This document shows positions 1 to 7,559 of a stretch of DNA of 21,450 nucleotides, in pieces (the first letter of the stretch is position 1; every line of letters begins with the position of its first letter). The stretch is from positions 1 to 21,450 of the forward strand of contig JADNRX010000816.1 in assembly GCA_015501595.1 (NCBI GenBank), in the 5' to 3' direction. The stretch comes from Hymenopellis radicata. Its lineage: Eukaryota; Basidiomycota; Agaricomycetes; Agaricales; Physalacriaceae. Position numbers and translations under genes: made by a program. A model generated the notes under the pieces. That model saw nothing but the letters and a program-made list of their open reading frames with translations, was not told the DNA's origin and did no database searches.

Positions 1-409
1 CGACATCAAAGGAAGAGGAGGGCAGGGGGGAGAAGGAGAAATCTTGAATTATGGCATCGTAGTTATCGAGATTTAGATCATCGACTAGACCAAGAGATGT
101 ATCTGGTGCCATCATCTCCATATCTACACCCAAGATGGTGGTACTGTTAAGGCTACCAGTGGGTGGAGGAGGTGGAGAAGCTGGGAGAGATGAATGAGGC
201 AACAAATCATCCGCGATGAGGCGCGACGGCACAATTGTCGCTTCGCCATTCACGGTCTTGGGCAGGCGTCCTTTGTGCCTCTGGCCCGACACAGAGAAGA
301 TCGACTGAGTTGACGTGTTTTCCGGAGGTGTATCTCGTGCATTAGGGGTAGAAGATGATGCATTTGTTGACTGTAATCGAAATCGGCCTCGGGAACTAGG
401 AGTACCCAT
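1..409 (-). CDS. Hypothetical protein, N-terminal 136 residues (runs off the left edge)
   Basis: An ATG at 409-407 opens a frame with no stop through base 1, so the gene continues outside the window. The 136 visible residues are rich in Ser, Thr and Pro, with a basic start (MGTPSSRGRFRLQ), a short poly-Pro stretch (PASPPPPPTG) and an acidic end (LVDDLNLDNYDAIIQD). They look disordered, like the N-terminal tail of a larger nuclear or regulatory protein or of a transposon-associated protein. No domain, signal peptide or membrane segment is visible. A TATA-like element lies about 50 nt upstream of the ATG. Codon use looks ordinary and the frame is long for chance, but I do not recognise the product. 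The start is inferred only from being the first Met after the TATA-like element. Confidence 0.5.
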   Translation of the reverse strand, partial: MGTPSSRGRFRLQSTNASSSTPNARDTPPENTSTQSIFSVSGQRHKGRLPKTVNGEATIVPSRLIADDLLPHSSLPASPPPPPTGSLNSTTILGVDMEMMAPDTSLGLVDDLNLDNYDAIIQDFSFSPLPSSSFDV

Positions 410-457
410 TATATGTACGCGCGAGTACGACGAAGGCTGAAGGCAAGAATTAATTAC

Positions 458-465
458 TATATACG
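458..465 (-). promoter_or_regulatory. TATA-like element of the 409 (-) gene
   Basis: On the minus strand this reads GTATATAG, about 50 nt upstream of the ATG at 409. The position fits a fungal core promoter. It is a sequence match only, with no other promoter evidence. Confidence 0.3.
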
Positions 466-495
466 GTAGTCAATCATATCGGACCGCTGTGACCC

Positions 496-518
496 GGCGT
501 GACGAAAATGTTCACGCC
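496..518. repeat. Short perfect hairpin (7-bp stem, 9-nt loop)
   Basis: GGCGTGA at 496-502 is the exact reverse complement of TCACGCC at 512-518. It sits in the gap between the left-edge gene and the first relic. No function can be assigned; it may be part of a degenerate inverted-repeat element together with the repeat just downstream. Confidence 0.3.
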
Positions 519-536
519 AAATTTTCGACGAGCTTT

Positions 537-585
537 ACCTAGCCTCCTACATCGAGTCTCGCTCATGTTCTAAAGGAGGCTAGGT
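537..585. repeat. Perfect 12-bp inverted repeat with 25-nt loop
   Basis: ACCTAGCCTCCT at 537-548 is repeated in exact reverse complement at 574-585. Outward, AGCT occurs on both sides with mismatches between, so the symmetry extends imperfectly. It lies immediately left of the mosaic of DAO and P450 relics and could be the end of an old inverted-repeat element or a rearrangement scar. No target-site duplication could be defined. Confidence 0.4.
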
Positions 586-628
586 TTTCGAGCTACTGCA
601 CGCCGGCTGCAAGCCATTTTAGTAGCGA

Positions 629-756
629 ACTCCGCTTCCTCAATCAACTGTCGCTGGAGCACCCAAAGGAGAGCGAGAAGCCGGCGCCGCCTTGGCCGTA
701 ATACGGCTCATGGTCCCGTCTGGCCGTAAGCGCAGCTCGCGTTCAACGCGTACATG
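629..756 (-). pseudogene. Relic of a D-amino-acid oxidase 3' exon
   Basis: About 125 bp match the last exon of the DAO copies (compare 4300-4445). They cover the region that encodes the VRVEREL stretch and the YGQGGAGFS signature on the minus strand. Two internal deletions remove a few codons before the signature and part of the sequence after it. The piece has no flanking DAO exons. It is followed directly by a P450 fragment of opposite orientation, so this is a rearranged scrap and not a gene. Confidence 0.65.
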
Positions 757-794
757 GGAGTTGCGTACGTGGATGAGCAGCTGCGTGCCGATTC

Positions 795-870
795 AAGTAA
801 CCTCAAAGGCTCTTCGTCTAAACATAGGCGTTCCACTGCGCATCGCGACATCGCCGACTGTTATGCTTCC
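795..870 (+). pseudogene. Relic of the P450 K-helix region
   Basis: The stretch encodes KALRLNIGV followed by a diverged remainder. It resembles the K-helix segment of the other two P450 copies (IKEALRLSISV near 1978-2005 and KEARRLNIGV on the minus strand near 13830-13857). Only about 75 bp are recognisable. It abuts the DAO relic at 629-756; the relative order differs from the two large cassettes, so a rearrangement is needed to explain it. Confidence 0.45.
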
Positions 871-1081
871 TACTGATGTACATGGAATCACCTATATACT
901 GGTGGTGGAGGGATAGCCCTCGTATTGTGGTTAATACGACAGGATTTCGGACCACGCCCATCTCACACGCGTCCAGGTGTTTAAGAATTGGGACACCATC
1001 GTTGTCGTTGGTGTCTCAGAGGGTAGGTTTGTTTTCTTGTATTCCTTTTGAGTTATTTTGTCTAACGAGAGTATTCAATAG

Positions 1082-1571
1082 GGTCACCCTAAGTGGCATT
1101 TGGAACGCGCTAGATGGTATCGGAGCCAAAAAAGGCCGTCTGCTGTTTGCCACTAGTACGAACAAGATCGAGTCGTTGGATGGCGGCCAGGACGTATGGA
1201 TGTCCACGTCGAGTTTAAACTGGCTGCCAGATATCAAGCACGAGAGCTGTTTATACGATTTGATAATCCACCGTATTCTGCAGTCCTTCAACTTCTTCGC
1301 TGTCTCCCTTTCCGTCTTCGAGTTCATCCTCTGCTCTTTCACCGGTAGTGACCTTTGTCGGCGATGTACAGGAAATTCATTTCTCGATGGATGAGCTTCA
1401 CACCCATCCCAGAGCACGAGTTATGTTGCAGGGATATTTGACGCAGTTCCAGGCGAGCCCGCGACCTGGGTGGAGGAGAGGATAGAGGTTCGCAAAGTGA
1501 AGACTACGGACGATAGCAATCCAAAAGAAAGCGACAGCAACTCGGATTCGGACTCGCTGGCACTCAGCTAA
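1082..1571 (+). pseudogene. BCS1-like AAA ATPase, C-terminal half, frameshifted
   Basis: BCS1-family AAA proteins translocate folded Rieske protein across the mitochondrial inner membrane; fungal genomes hold many paralogs. Visible here are VTLSGIWNALDG and GRLLFATSTN (the AAA core after Walker B). After a frameshift near 1190 come RMDVHVEFKLA and QARELFIRF, which contain the family's GRMD-type arginine region. A second frameshift near 1290 leads to a C-terminal QEIHFSMDEL and MLQGYLTQF, then an acidic Ser/Asp-rich tail ending at TAA 1569-1571. A plausible 59-nt intron (donor GTAGGT at 1023, acceptor ending 1081) precedes it. Walker A and the N-terminal BCS1 domain are not seen upstream. It is a truncated pseudogene. 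Confidence 0.75.
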
Positions 1572-1727
1572 GCAGGAAGGTTATACCACCTTGTCATGAG
1601 CTTGTTGCCATGGAGCGTGCGCTTGGGATTCGGCGATACGCAAGGGTACGGCCGTAGCTGAGGAGGCAACGCAGAAGGGCAGTTACCAGGCCAGACGCGT
1701 CGATTGTGAGCACCTTCTTCGGACGCA
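1572..1727. other. Unassigned stretch between BCS1 relic and P450 relic
   Basis: I see no reading frame, repeat or recognisable homology here. It joins two unrelated pseudogene fragments and may itself be a rearrangement junction. Confidence 0.3.
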
Positions 1728-2250
1728 CTGCAGCGAGTAGTAGGACCATTGCCTGACTGGCATACTACCAGAAATGCTATGGCGGTTGGGCTGTTCCGTA
1801 TCCTAAACGAGAATTCAGCGAGAAAGAACTTGCAGACAGATTACAGGCCGCTTGGGCGGACATGGACACCGCGTTTTCCAAGCTCCAGATAATGGCAGAG
1901 TAGTTGCCTTATCTTGTAAGCGACAACGCCTGAGTGCATCCCGCCGATTACTGACGTTTGTTGTTGCTCACAGACAGATATCAAAGAAGCTCTTCGTCTA
2001 AGCATAAGCGTTACCACTACGCTTACGCGCATTGCGATTCGCCGACTGCCATTATGCATGGGTTCGCTGTTCCTGCTGGTGTACGTGGTATCGCCAGTTT
2101 AAAAACTGGAGACCGTGGTAGGTGTCTAACATCAATTCGTACTGATGGGATCGAGTTCACTGGGGTTGGACAAATATCTCATCGTGTTTTCCAAAGGGCC
2201 GAGCATTGTTTGAGCATGAAATATGTATCCTATTCCCTCTATACTACCTG
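1728..2250 (+). pseudogene. Cytochrome P450, 3' fragment (left cassette copy)
   Basis: Order on the plus strand: an inverted scrap of the I-helix (1733-1762), then sense sequence AMAVG..., a segment up to LPYL followed by a GTAAGC donor near 1916 and an acceptor ending CACAG at 1974. Next come the K-helix IKEALRLS (ExxR motif EALR), GFAVPAG in a shifted frame, and LGLDKYLIVFSKGP, the start of the heme loop. The rest of the FxxGxRxCxG loop is destroyed by a frameshift and TGA. Homology ends inside the following intron, where the sequence is fused to the 3' end of the convergent F-box gene. No N-terminal anchor or first half is present. It cannot encode a heme-binding enzyme. Confidence 0.75.
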
Positions 2251-3808
2251 TTGTTTCTTTGCATCGAACCAGTACTCATCTTCGATCCACAGCCTCAGGG
2301 CGCTCGCCTTCCTTCCTTTCGCTTCCGCCTTGTTGCATCTGAAGTATTTTGCCGTAATCCTCGGAAAACAAATCTCCATCAGCCACGTCTCTAGCTCCTT
2401 CAGTCCGCGAGTTTTGGAGCCAATCAAGGTAGTTGTAGATGAAACTTCAATAACGACGGTGTCGAGCTGCAAGTTGTCGCCACACAAGGCTGAATCCAGC
2501 ATCCCCCAAATACCTTGTGATCCCAGATTCATGCCTTGCAGTGGTGCAAGTATAGTAAGACGCAATGTGAGCTCTCTGAGTCTCGAATTGGGCGGAACGG
2601 CGGCCAGGCTTTCAACATACCACTCGAACCGATCGTTGTCATCTTCGAAAAGACCAAAGTCTTCATGAATGCTTAAAGCCATGTCTGCACGTCTGACGCC
2701 GCCGAGGTAGAGTGGTGTACCGATCGTGTCTTCAACTAAAAGAAATGTATGTCAGGGGAAATCGTAAAGAAAGCACTCCACATACAATCTGTGAAGTCAA
2801 TCAACAACAAATCAAATGGTTTGTACCGGCGAATGAGATTGTTGATCCGTATCACAGCTGTGGCGGTCATCGCTTCGGATTCATCCGCGGATATCTGCAA
2901 ACTGTACACATATGCCAAGGGCGACCACTTGTGACTAGCCAGGAAATCCATCAACATCAATGAGCCACATCCAAGGGACTTGGAGAGTGTCAGCGCGAGA
3001 TCTGTAACAAATAAGAAGGAGACCGCGCGGGGCTTGTCGACCTCCCATTCCATCCAGGTATCCTCCTCGTCCCAGTCCCATGTATCTTCTTCGATTTCAA
3101 GCGACATGATGGACATTTGATCCGACGTGTAGGTGGTATGCGGAATGAGGGATATACCGTCAACGAAGAGCTCAAGCGAGTCCATCTCCTCCCAGTAACC
3201 CAGGAACGCGTTAAATGCTGGGATGGAGAAGGTGCTGTTGCACAGGGCGAGGTGCGTAAGCGAGGATTCCTTCAGGATGCGAAAGTCGTTGAACTCGATG
3301 GAAGTCTCATCATGGAAATGCAGGTTGTCTAGTCGCAGATATTCAAGTTTGTGCATTTTGGGAATGAAGGATAAGAATGAGAGGAAAAGCGGACGACTAG
3401 AAGTGGGAATGAAGGGAGAATTTTGGGACACCAAGTCGTTGGTATTTCGATGAGAGAATTCAAGTTTCTTGACGAATGTGGAAAGACTGGGATCGTTTTC
3501 TAGGGCCTGGCAAAGATTACGCAGCGACGCGTCTATATGGTGATGATTGGGGGAAATGGTAATCTTTTCGAATAAGATCTTGCGAATCATGGCAATTGTG
3601 TCCGGCCAGACCAAGCAGACTGTGCGGAGGTCACGAAAGTATGCGGCTTTCTTCTTATTGGAATCTGGGATGCAGCCAGAGGTGTACGCATAAGCGTATG
3701 GTGATAACTCTTGGATAATGAGAGTTTTGATTTCCAGCGGGAAGTCGGGCTGAGTCTTTTCTCGTTATAAAAAAGCGGAATGGAAACCACCGGACGCGTA
3801 CTTACCAT
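2239..3808 (-). CDS. F-box-like protein, left cassette copy (intact, 487 aa)
   Basis: Predicted exons: 3808-3806 (ATG only), 3749-2786, 2735-2239; introns of 56 and 50 nt with GT-AG ends. The sum is 1464 nt, an exact multiple of three. The N-terminus (PDFPLEIKTLIIQELSPY, then AAYFRDLRTVCLVWPDTIAMI) has the hydrophobic pattern of the basidiomycete F-box, which binds Skp1 in SCF ubiquitin ligases. The remainder is Leu- and Trp-rich with irregular LRR-like segments, presumably for substrate binding. The start was chosen because all three paralogs have ATG directly before the donor; an in-frame ATG at 3967 would add 53 residues in this copy only. The last residues (QQVV, stop) come from sequence that is antisense P450 intron in the right arm. 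It lies downstream of the DAO on the same strand. Confidence 0.75.
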
Positions 3809-4017
3809 GATTGGACAGTGATTCGCCGAAGTCTCCCAGAAAAGACGACTGAAAGAACGGATCCCGAGACGAGGAATAGCCTTGTGTTTGTATGAACTAG
3901 GAGCTCCTTGATAAGTCGTGGTATGAGTGCAAGAGGGCAAAGAAGGCCTCAGCGTTACTTCCGTCACTGACTCTGTGACAGCTCGGCAGCGCTATTGCCG
4001 TTCGTCTGTCGCATCCG

Positions 4018-4034
4018 ACGCGTTTCTGACGCGT
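4018..4034. promoter_or_regulatory. Pair of ACGCGT (MCB-type) boxes upstream of left F-box gene
   Basis: ACGCGT occurs at 4018-4023 and 4029-4034, 11 bp start to start, about 210 nt upstream of the F-box ATG. The same pair with the same spacing is at 11468-11484 in the right arm. In yeasts ACGCGT is the MluI cell-cycle box bound by MBF at G1/S promoters. A regulatory role here is inference from the motif and its conservation. Confidence 0.35.
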
Positions 4035-4125
4035 TAAGCGCGCTTCCAGGACAGCGTAAGAGACAAGAAGACCTCGTAAGATACTTCCGAGTGCGCTGAA
4101 TCTCAGTAGACTATTCAAACGAGCC

Positions 4126-4148
4126 GACTGCCATGGCCAAGGGCAGTC
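4126..4148. other. Conserved hairpin downstream of left DAO
   Basis: GACTGCC (4126-4132), a 9-nt loop, and GGCAGTC (4142-4148) form a perfect 7-bp stem about 110 nt after the DAO stop. The right arm keeps the same stem (11354-11376) with a different loop sequence of the same length. It may be a 3'-UTR or processing element of the DAO transcript. Confidence 0.35.
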
Positions 4149-4259
4149 ATTTTCCGCAGAGCTGGCTTGTCAATGTAGAATGAAGGAGATATAAGATTGC
4201 AAGACATAAATAGGTAATAATTTAGGTGACTGCAATCAACGACTTTATAAAGCACGGTG

Positions 4260-5738
4260 CTAGTGCCGAGCGCAACCCATCTTGGTGGCGGGAAGACCAA
4301 GTTCCACTTCCTCAATCAACTCCAAGACATCGCTAGCACACCCAAAGGACAGCGAAAAGCCAGCGCCGCCTTGGCCGTAAGAGTGGACTATACGGCTCAT
4401 AGCCCCGTCTGGCCGTAAGCGCAGCTCGCGTTCAACGCGTACATTGGATCCGCGGAAGGGACGGAGACCTTGCACTAGAGGTGCATCTGGGTCGTATTCG
4501 GCGCGCTCTAATCCGGGAACAAAGTTGTTGCAGCGCTCGCGCATACGTAGAATTTCGGGGCTGTCCAAGGTGAGGTCGAGCTCGTATTTGTGGGGTTGAG
4601 CCAAGCCTGAGGAGGAGGGAATTAGCCTCAGTGTCCCTAGTACTGAATATATGACTTACCACCAAGGATGAGCGTGTTGTCGTTCCGGGGTACAATGAAG
4701 ACAATATCCTCATCTTCACCGCGAGTGTCATCATGTGTTACAGCAAGTGCCTCGGTGACTTTAGGGAACATCTTCCCATCATTGACGACGCGGATGAGGG
4801 CTCCACGAAGGGGTAAACGGACGCATCTCCAGCAAGCTCAAGACCGGCGAGTCCTGTAGCGTTGACAATGGCATCTGCGCCGTATTCGGCGAGGAGTTCT
4901 TCCTCCTGGTCGAGAAGGTCGCCGTTGATTCGGCGGGTCTCCAACACGGCGCCCTTACACACAAGGACAAAGCGAAGCCAGTTCATGTATGCATCGGTAT
5001 CGATGACGGGCGCGAGATGCTGGTATGCGTCGACAACTCCAGCCTTTTGGTTGACTTCGTGTTCTTTAACGATGTTGGCATTGCGACGAACGCCTTTGAT
5101 CTGGCAACATTATTAGCCTCGGTATAAGTCAAAAGGAAAGGAAAACTCACATCTTTCTGAGCACAGATTTCCTCAAACTTGTCGAGTTGCCCACGGTCGG
5201 GCATATTCTCCATCTTTTGGTCGAAGAAGAAGTTGACCATCCGCATTTGAACACCATGGTCGAAATAGTCGCTGCGGGGCATCGTCTCTTGAAGCTTGTC
5301 AAAGACGCGGTAGGCCGTCATACACCACCGCTTCGAGTTGTGCAGAGAGATGACCTGTTCCCGGGGTAAGACGACAATCAACCCGACAGGCAGATACTTA
5401 CGTCGGTGTGCTTTCCACAGACAGCAGGTGGGAATTCCCAGAGAGCACCGGCGATTTGAGAAGTGATACGGTTCTTGGGATCAGCCCAGCGCTCGGCAAT
5501 TATGGTAACGTCGTATCCGGCATCGAGTAGCGCCCAGGCGGTCTGAAAGGTTTATTAGAATGGTTCTCAAGAAAGTAGTTTGTTGAACACCTACAGTGAA
5601 ACCGGTGACACCACCACCGACAATCAAGACGCGCTTCTTAGGCACATTGAGATTCAGTGGAGTAGCTTGTCCGTGGTTAAGAACGAGCTCGTCGCCGATG
5701 CGAGTCAAGAAGAAGTCGGGAGCGGAGGCAATAGACAT
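4260..5738 (-). pseudogene. D-amino-acid oxidase-like FAD flavoenzyme, left copy (one-base frameshift)
   Basis: DAO-family enzymes oxidatively deaminate D-amino acids to 2-oxo acids, ammonia and peroxide. Exons: 5738-5595, 5542-5402, 5354-5151, 5100-4660, 4606-4260; introns 47-53 nt. Visible are the dinucleotide fold VLIVGGGVTG, the ITSQIAGALWEFPP segment, INGDLLDQEEELL and VNATGLAGLELAG, the substrate-arginine region GLRPFR, and the C-terminal DAO signature IVHSYGQGGAGFSLSFGCA (one residue off the usual pattern). The exons total 1277 nt. One base is missing in a run of four G (plus strand 4810-4813; the right copy has five), which shifts the frame in exon 4; otherwise it would encode about 425 aa. 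The end, CARH, is not a peroxisomal PTS1. It is a recent pseudogene, or a functional gene if the missing base is a sequence error. Confidence 0.8.
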
Positions 5739-5810
5739 GTTGTTTTGAAGATGAAGCTGAGTCTGAGCGTTGACTGCTGGTGATGCTCTATCGTCCGGCT
5801 CACGTCTATC

Positions 5811-5817
5811 TTATATA
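5811..5817 (-). promoter_or_regulatory. TATA box of left DAO
   Basis: TATATAA on the minus strand, 73 nt upstream of the ATG at 5738. The right copy has the same box 72 nt upstream of its ATG, and the sequence between (GGACGATAGAGCATCA and CTCAGACTCAGCTTCAT) is nearly the same in both arms, so the core promoter was duplicated with the gene. Confidence 0.6.
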
Positions 5818-5886
5818 GCATCCCACCAGCTGCATGTCCGAGCTTCAACACAAGTCATGGTGCATCCTCCGCGGTACCCTGACGAC

Positions 5887-7145
5887 TGCAAGCTACAGTG
5901 GACCTCTTGATTATCATGAGTGACGAGAGCAAGGTAACCCGGGTGAAGGTTAGAGATAATCCGCCTCGGATCGGCCTCTGTCTGTCGAGTCCTTGTTCGG
6001 GATGAGATTAATGCGATTACAAGAGGGCAAATGTCCTCATACCTTCACTGTATCAGAGAAGCCCCTCTGGACCTTCATCGTGTTCTTACATCTGTAGGTA
6101 CGCATTAGATGGTATGAAAGCGAGGAAGAGAATGCCTCGCACCGGACATATTCTTGCAGGGCAATCTTCGCACCTGACTGGTAGACCCTACCGAGGACAC
6201 TCGTCAGAGATTTGCAGGACAGGTAACGGGATGCCGAATCCACCAAGCTGAAGCTTCACGTTCCGAGTAATATGTCGAAAAGAGTTCCTCGGCGCTGTAT
6301 CATGTTCAGATGCCAGAGCCAGGATGCTGACGTTCCTTTCACTAAAAAGGGAGGCGCTGCAGCGTGAGTAGCGGTCCTGCAATTTCGCGCTTTGTCAGAC
6401 TGTTGAGCGAGGGCGAGTCTACAACTCTTAGTCCACCGGTGTTGGGCGCCTTTCATGGACCAGGCCCCGATATCCGGCGATAGCGGTCCATCTGCTACTA
6501 CTGCACCGGGTAAGATGTAGGAGAGAAGATGAAATCCAGATGCGCTGATGACCGGTAGCGAGATTTGGGAATGAGATCCTCGTCGTAGATTCGATCACCT
6601 CGGAATGTGAGCTCACACAAGGATCAACACCTCTCGGCGCGTCGCGTATGATACGGTTCCGTGCACGGGAATATCTGCGGACTATAACGTAGAGGACGCT
6701 TCACAGGAAATGGCTTACATTCCTCTCTACGCCGATTTCCAATGTGGCATCCTCTATGCTGGAGACGAAAGAAAGTACGCGCTGGTAGCGAGTCGGGGTT
6801 TAGGACCGCGAGATGGTAGATAATCGGAGTAAGATTGAACATGTTTTGAGACCAAGTCGTACTGTAAATCAGTAGAGACCCACGAAGACGATGTACAAGC
6901 AGAATTACATACTTGGGAGTAAAGTCTGGGACAGCAGTTCCGAGTCATGAACACTAGAAGCCCATATCCAAATGAAACGGCGCACAACACGTTCAAAAAA
7001 TGCATGCACAAAATAGAGTAGCAGCGACGACGAAGAAAAGTGGCCAAAGGCCCTTCCTTCGCCGTAACGTCTTACCAGTCTTGAGAATTGGACAGAAGTC
7101 GGAAAAATGGCAGCTTAAATCAAGCGCGAATAGAGTGCATTCTGT
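5887..7145. other. Spacer between the inverted arms, left part: no recognisable gene
   Basis: Several short minus-strand frames (60-100 codons) follow one another between 6037 and 7047, with possible splice signals between them. None shows a family motif I recognise and no consistent exon chain could be built. It may be a decayed gene on the minus strand; a short segment near 6783-6817 reads SDYLPSRGPKPRL, which is vaguely P450-like but too short to use. No repeats or RNA genes were seen. Confidence 0.25.
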
Positions 7146-7559
7146 GTGGGAGATGAATTGAGACAGCTAGAGAATGAAAATAAAGCTGCGCACCGTGTTC
7201 TCTTCTCGCTAGTCACAAAATTAGAGAAATCAGTAGCTTTGATTTATATGATAGATATGCTGGAAAATACACGACGCGTGGGGCATTCCCGGGCGGAGCG
7301 ACTGGCTCATGATGAAGGTTGGAAACAAGCAGTTTTGCTGTCCGGCCCGAGGCTCAGGATTCCGAAATCCTCACGTGACGCAAAGCTTTGCAACGCGACC
7401 GAAGCGCAAGACGGGGGAAAGAAAATCAGAACCATCGAAATACATGAATATGATGAGACTACACGGGCGCTTCGTGTATATATTTTCAGCCATTATTCTA
7501 AACCAAATCATCGTACTCAGCTTCATATCGTGCGCGCATCCCAATGGTCTCTCAACTGA
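7146..7559 (+). CDS. Possible small hypothetical protein (137 aa)
   Basis: An ATG frame at 7152-7559 (extending back to an alternative GTG start at 7146) ends 8 nt inside the 3' end of the convergent F-box gene. It is hydrophilic, with a Glu/Lys-rich first third (ELRQLENENKAAHRVL) that could form a helix, and no domain that I recognise. No promoter motif or intron supports it, and it may be a chance frame. Confidence 0.15.
   Translation: MGDELRQLENENKAAHRVLFSLVTKLEKSVALIYMIDMLENTRRVGHSRAERLAHDEGWKQAVLLSGPRLRIPKSSRDAKLCNATEAQDGGKKIRTIEIHEYDETTRALRVYIFSHYSKPNHRTQLHIVRASQWSLN

Larger units (their letters stand above)
1728..5886. repeat. Left arm of a large inverted duplication (P450 / F-box / DAO)
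   Basis: This region matches 9624-14112 in reverse orientation. Shared parts are the DAO promoter and all five DAO exons with their four intron positions, the DAO-F-box intergenic region, the F-box gene with both introns, and the 3' half of the P450. The outer edge lies in the P450 I-helix segment (about 1728). The inner edge is near 5886, where CGTCAGGGT and CCGCGGA remain shared with 9624-9645. Differences are numerous, so the duplication is not recent. A deletion of roughly 330 bp between F-box and P450 occurred in this arm. Confidence 0.85.

Noticed and set aside
1..409. KDZ-type transposase N-terminus for the left-edge gene
   Set aside because: The disordered Ser/Pro-rich start is compatible, but no Cys-cluster or catalytic motif is visible in the 136 residues.
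1016..1417. Minus-strand frame of 133 codons
   Set aside because: It is antisense to the BCS1-like relic, whose plus-strand motifs are clear.
1958..2668. Plus-strand frame of 236 codons spanning P450 relic and F-box antisense
   Set aside because: Only a few residues (GFAVPAGVRG) are P450-like. The rest is antisense to the left F-box gene; it is a chimera of a pseudogene and a shadow.
7350..7400. tRNA-like hairpin (AGGATTCCGAAATCCT)
   Set aside because: A 6-bp stem with a short loop only; no acceptor stem, T-loop motif or anticodon loop of seven could be built. No tRNA or rRNA gene was seen elsewhere.
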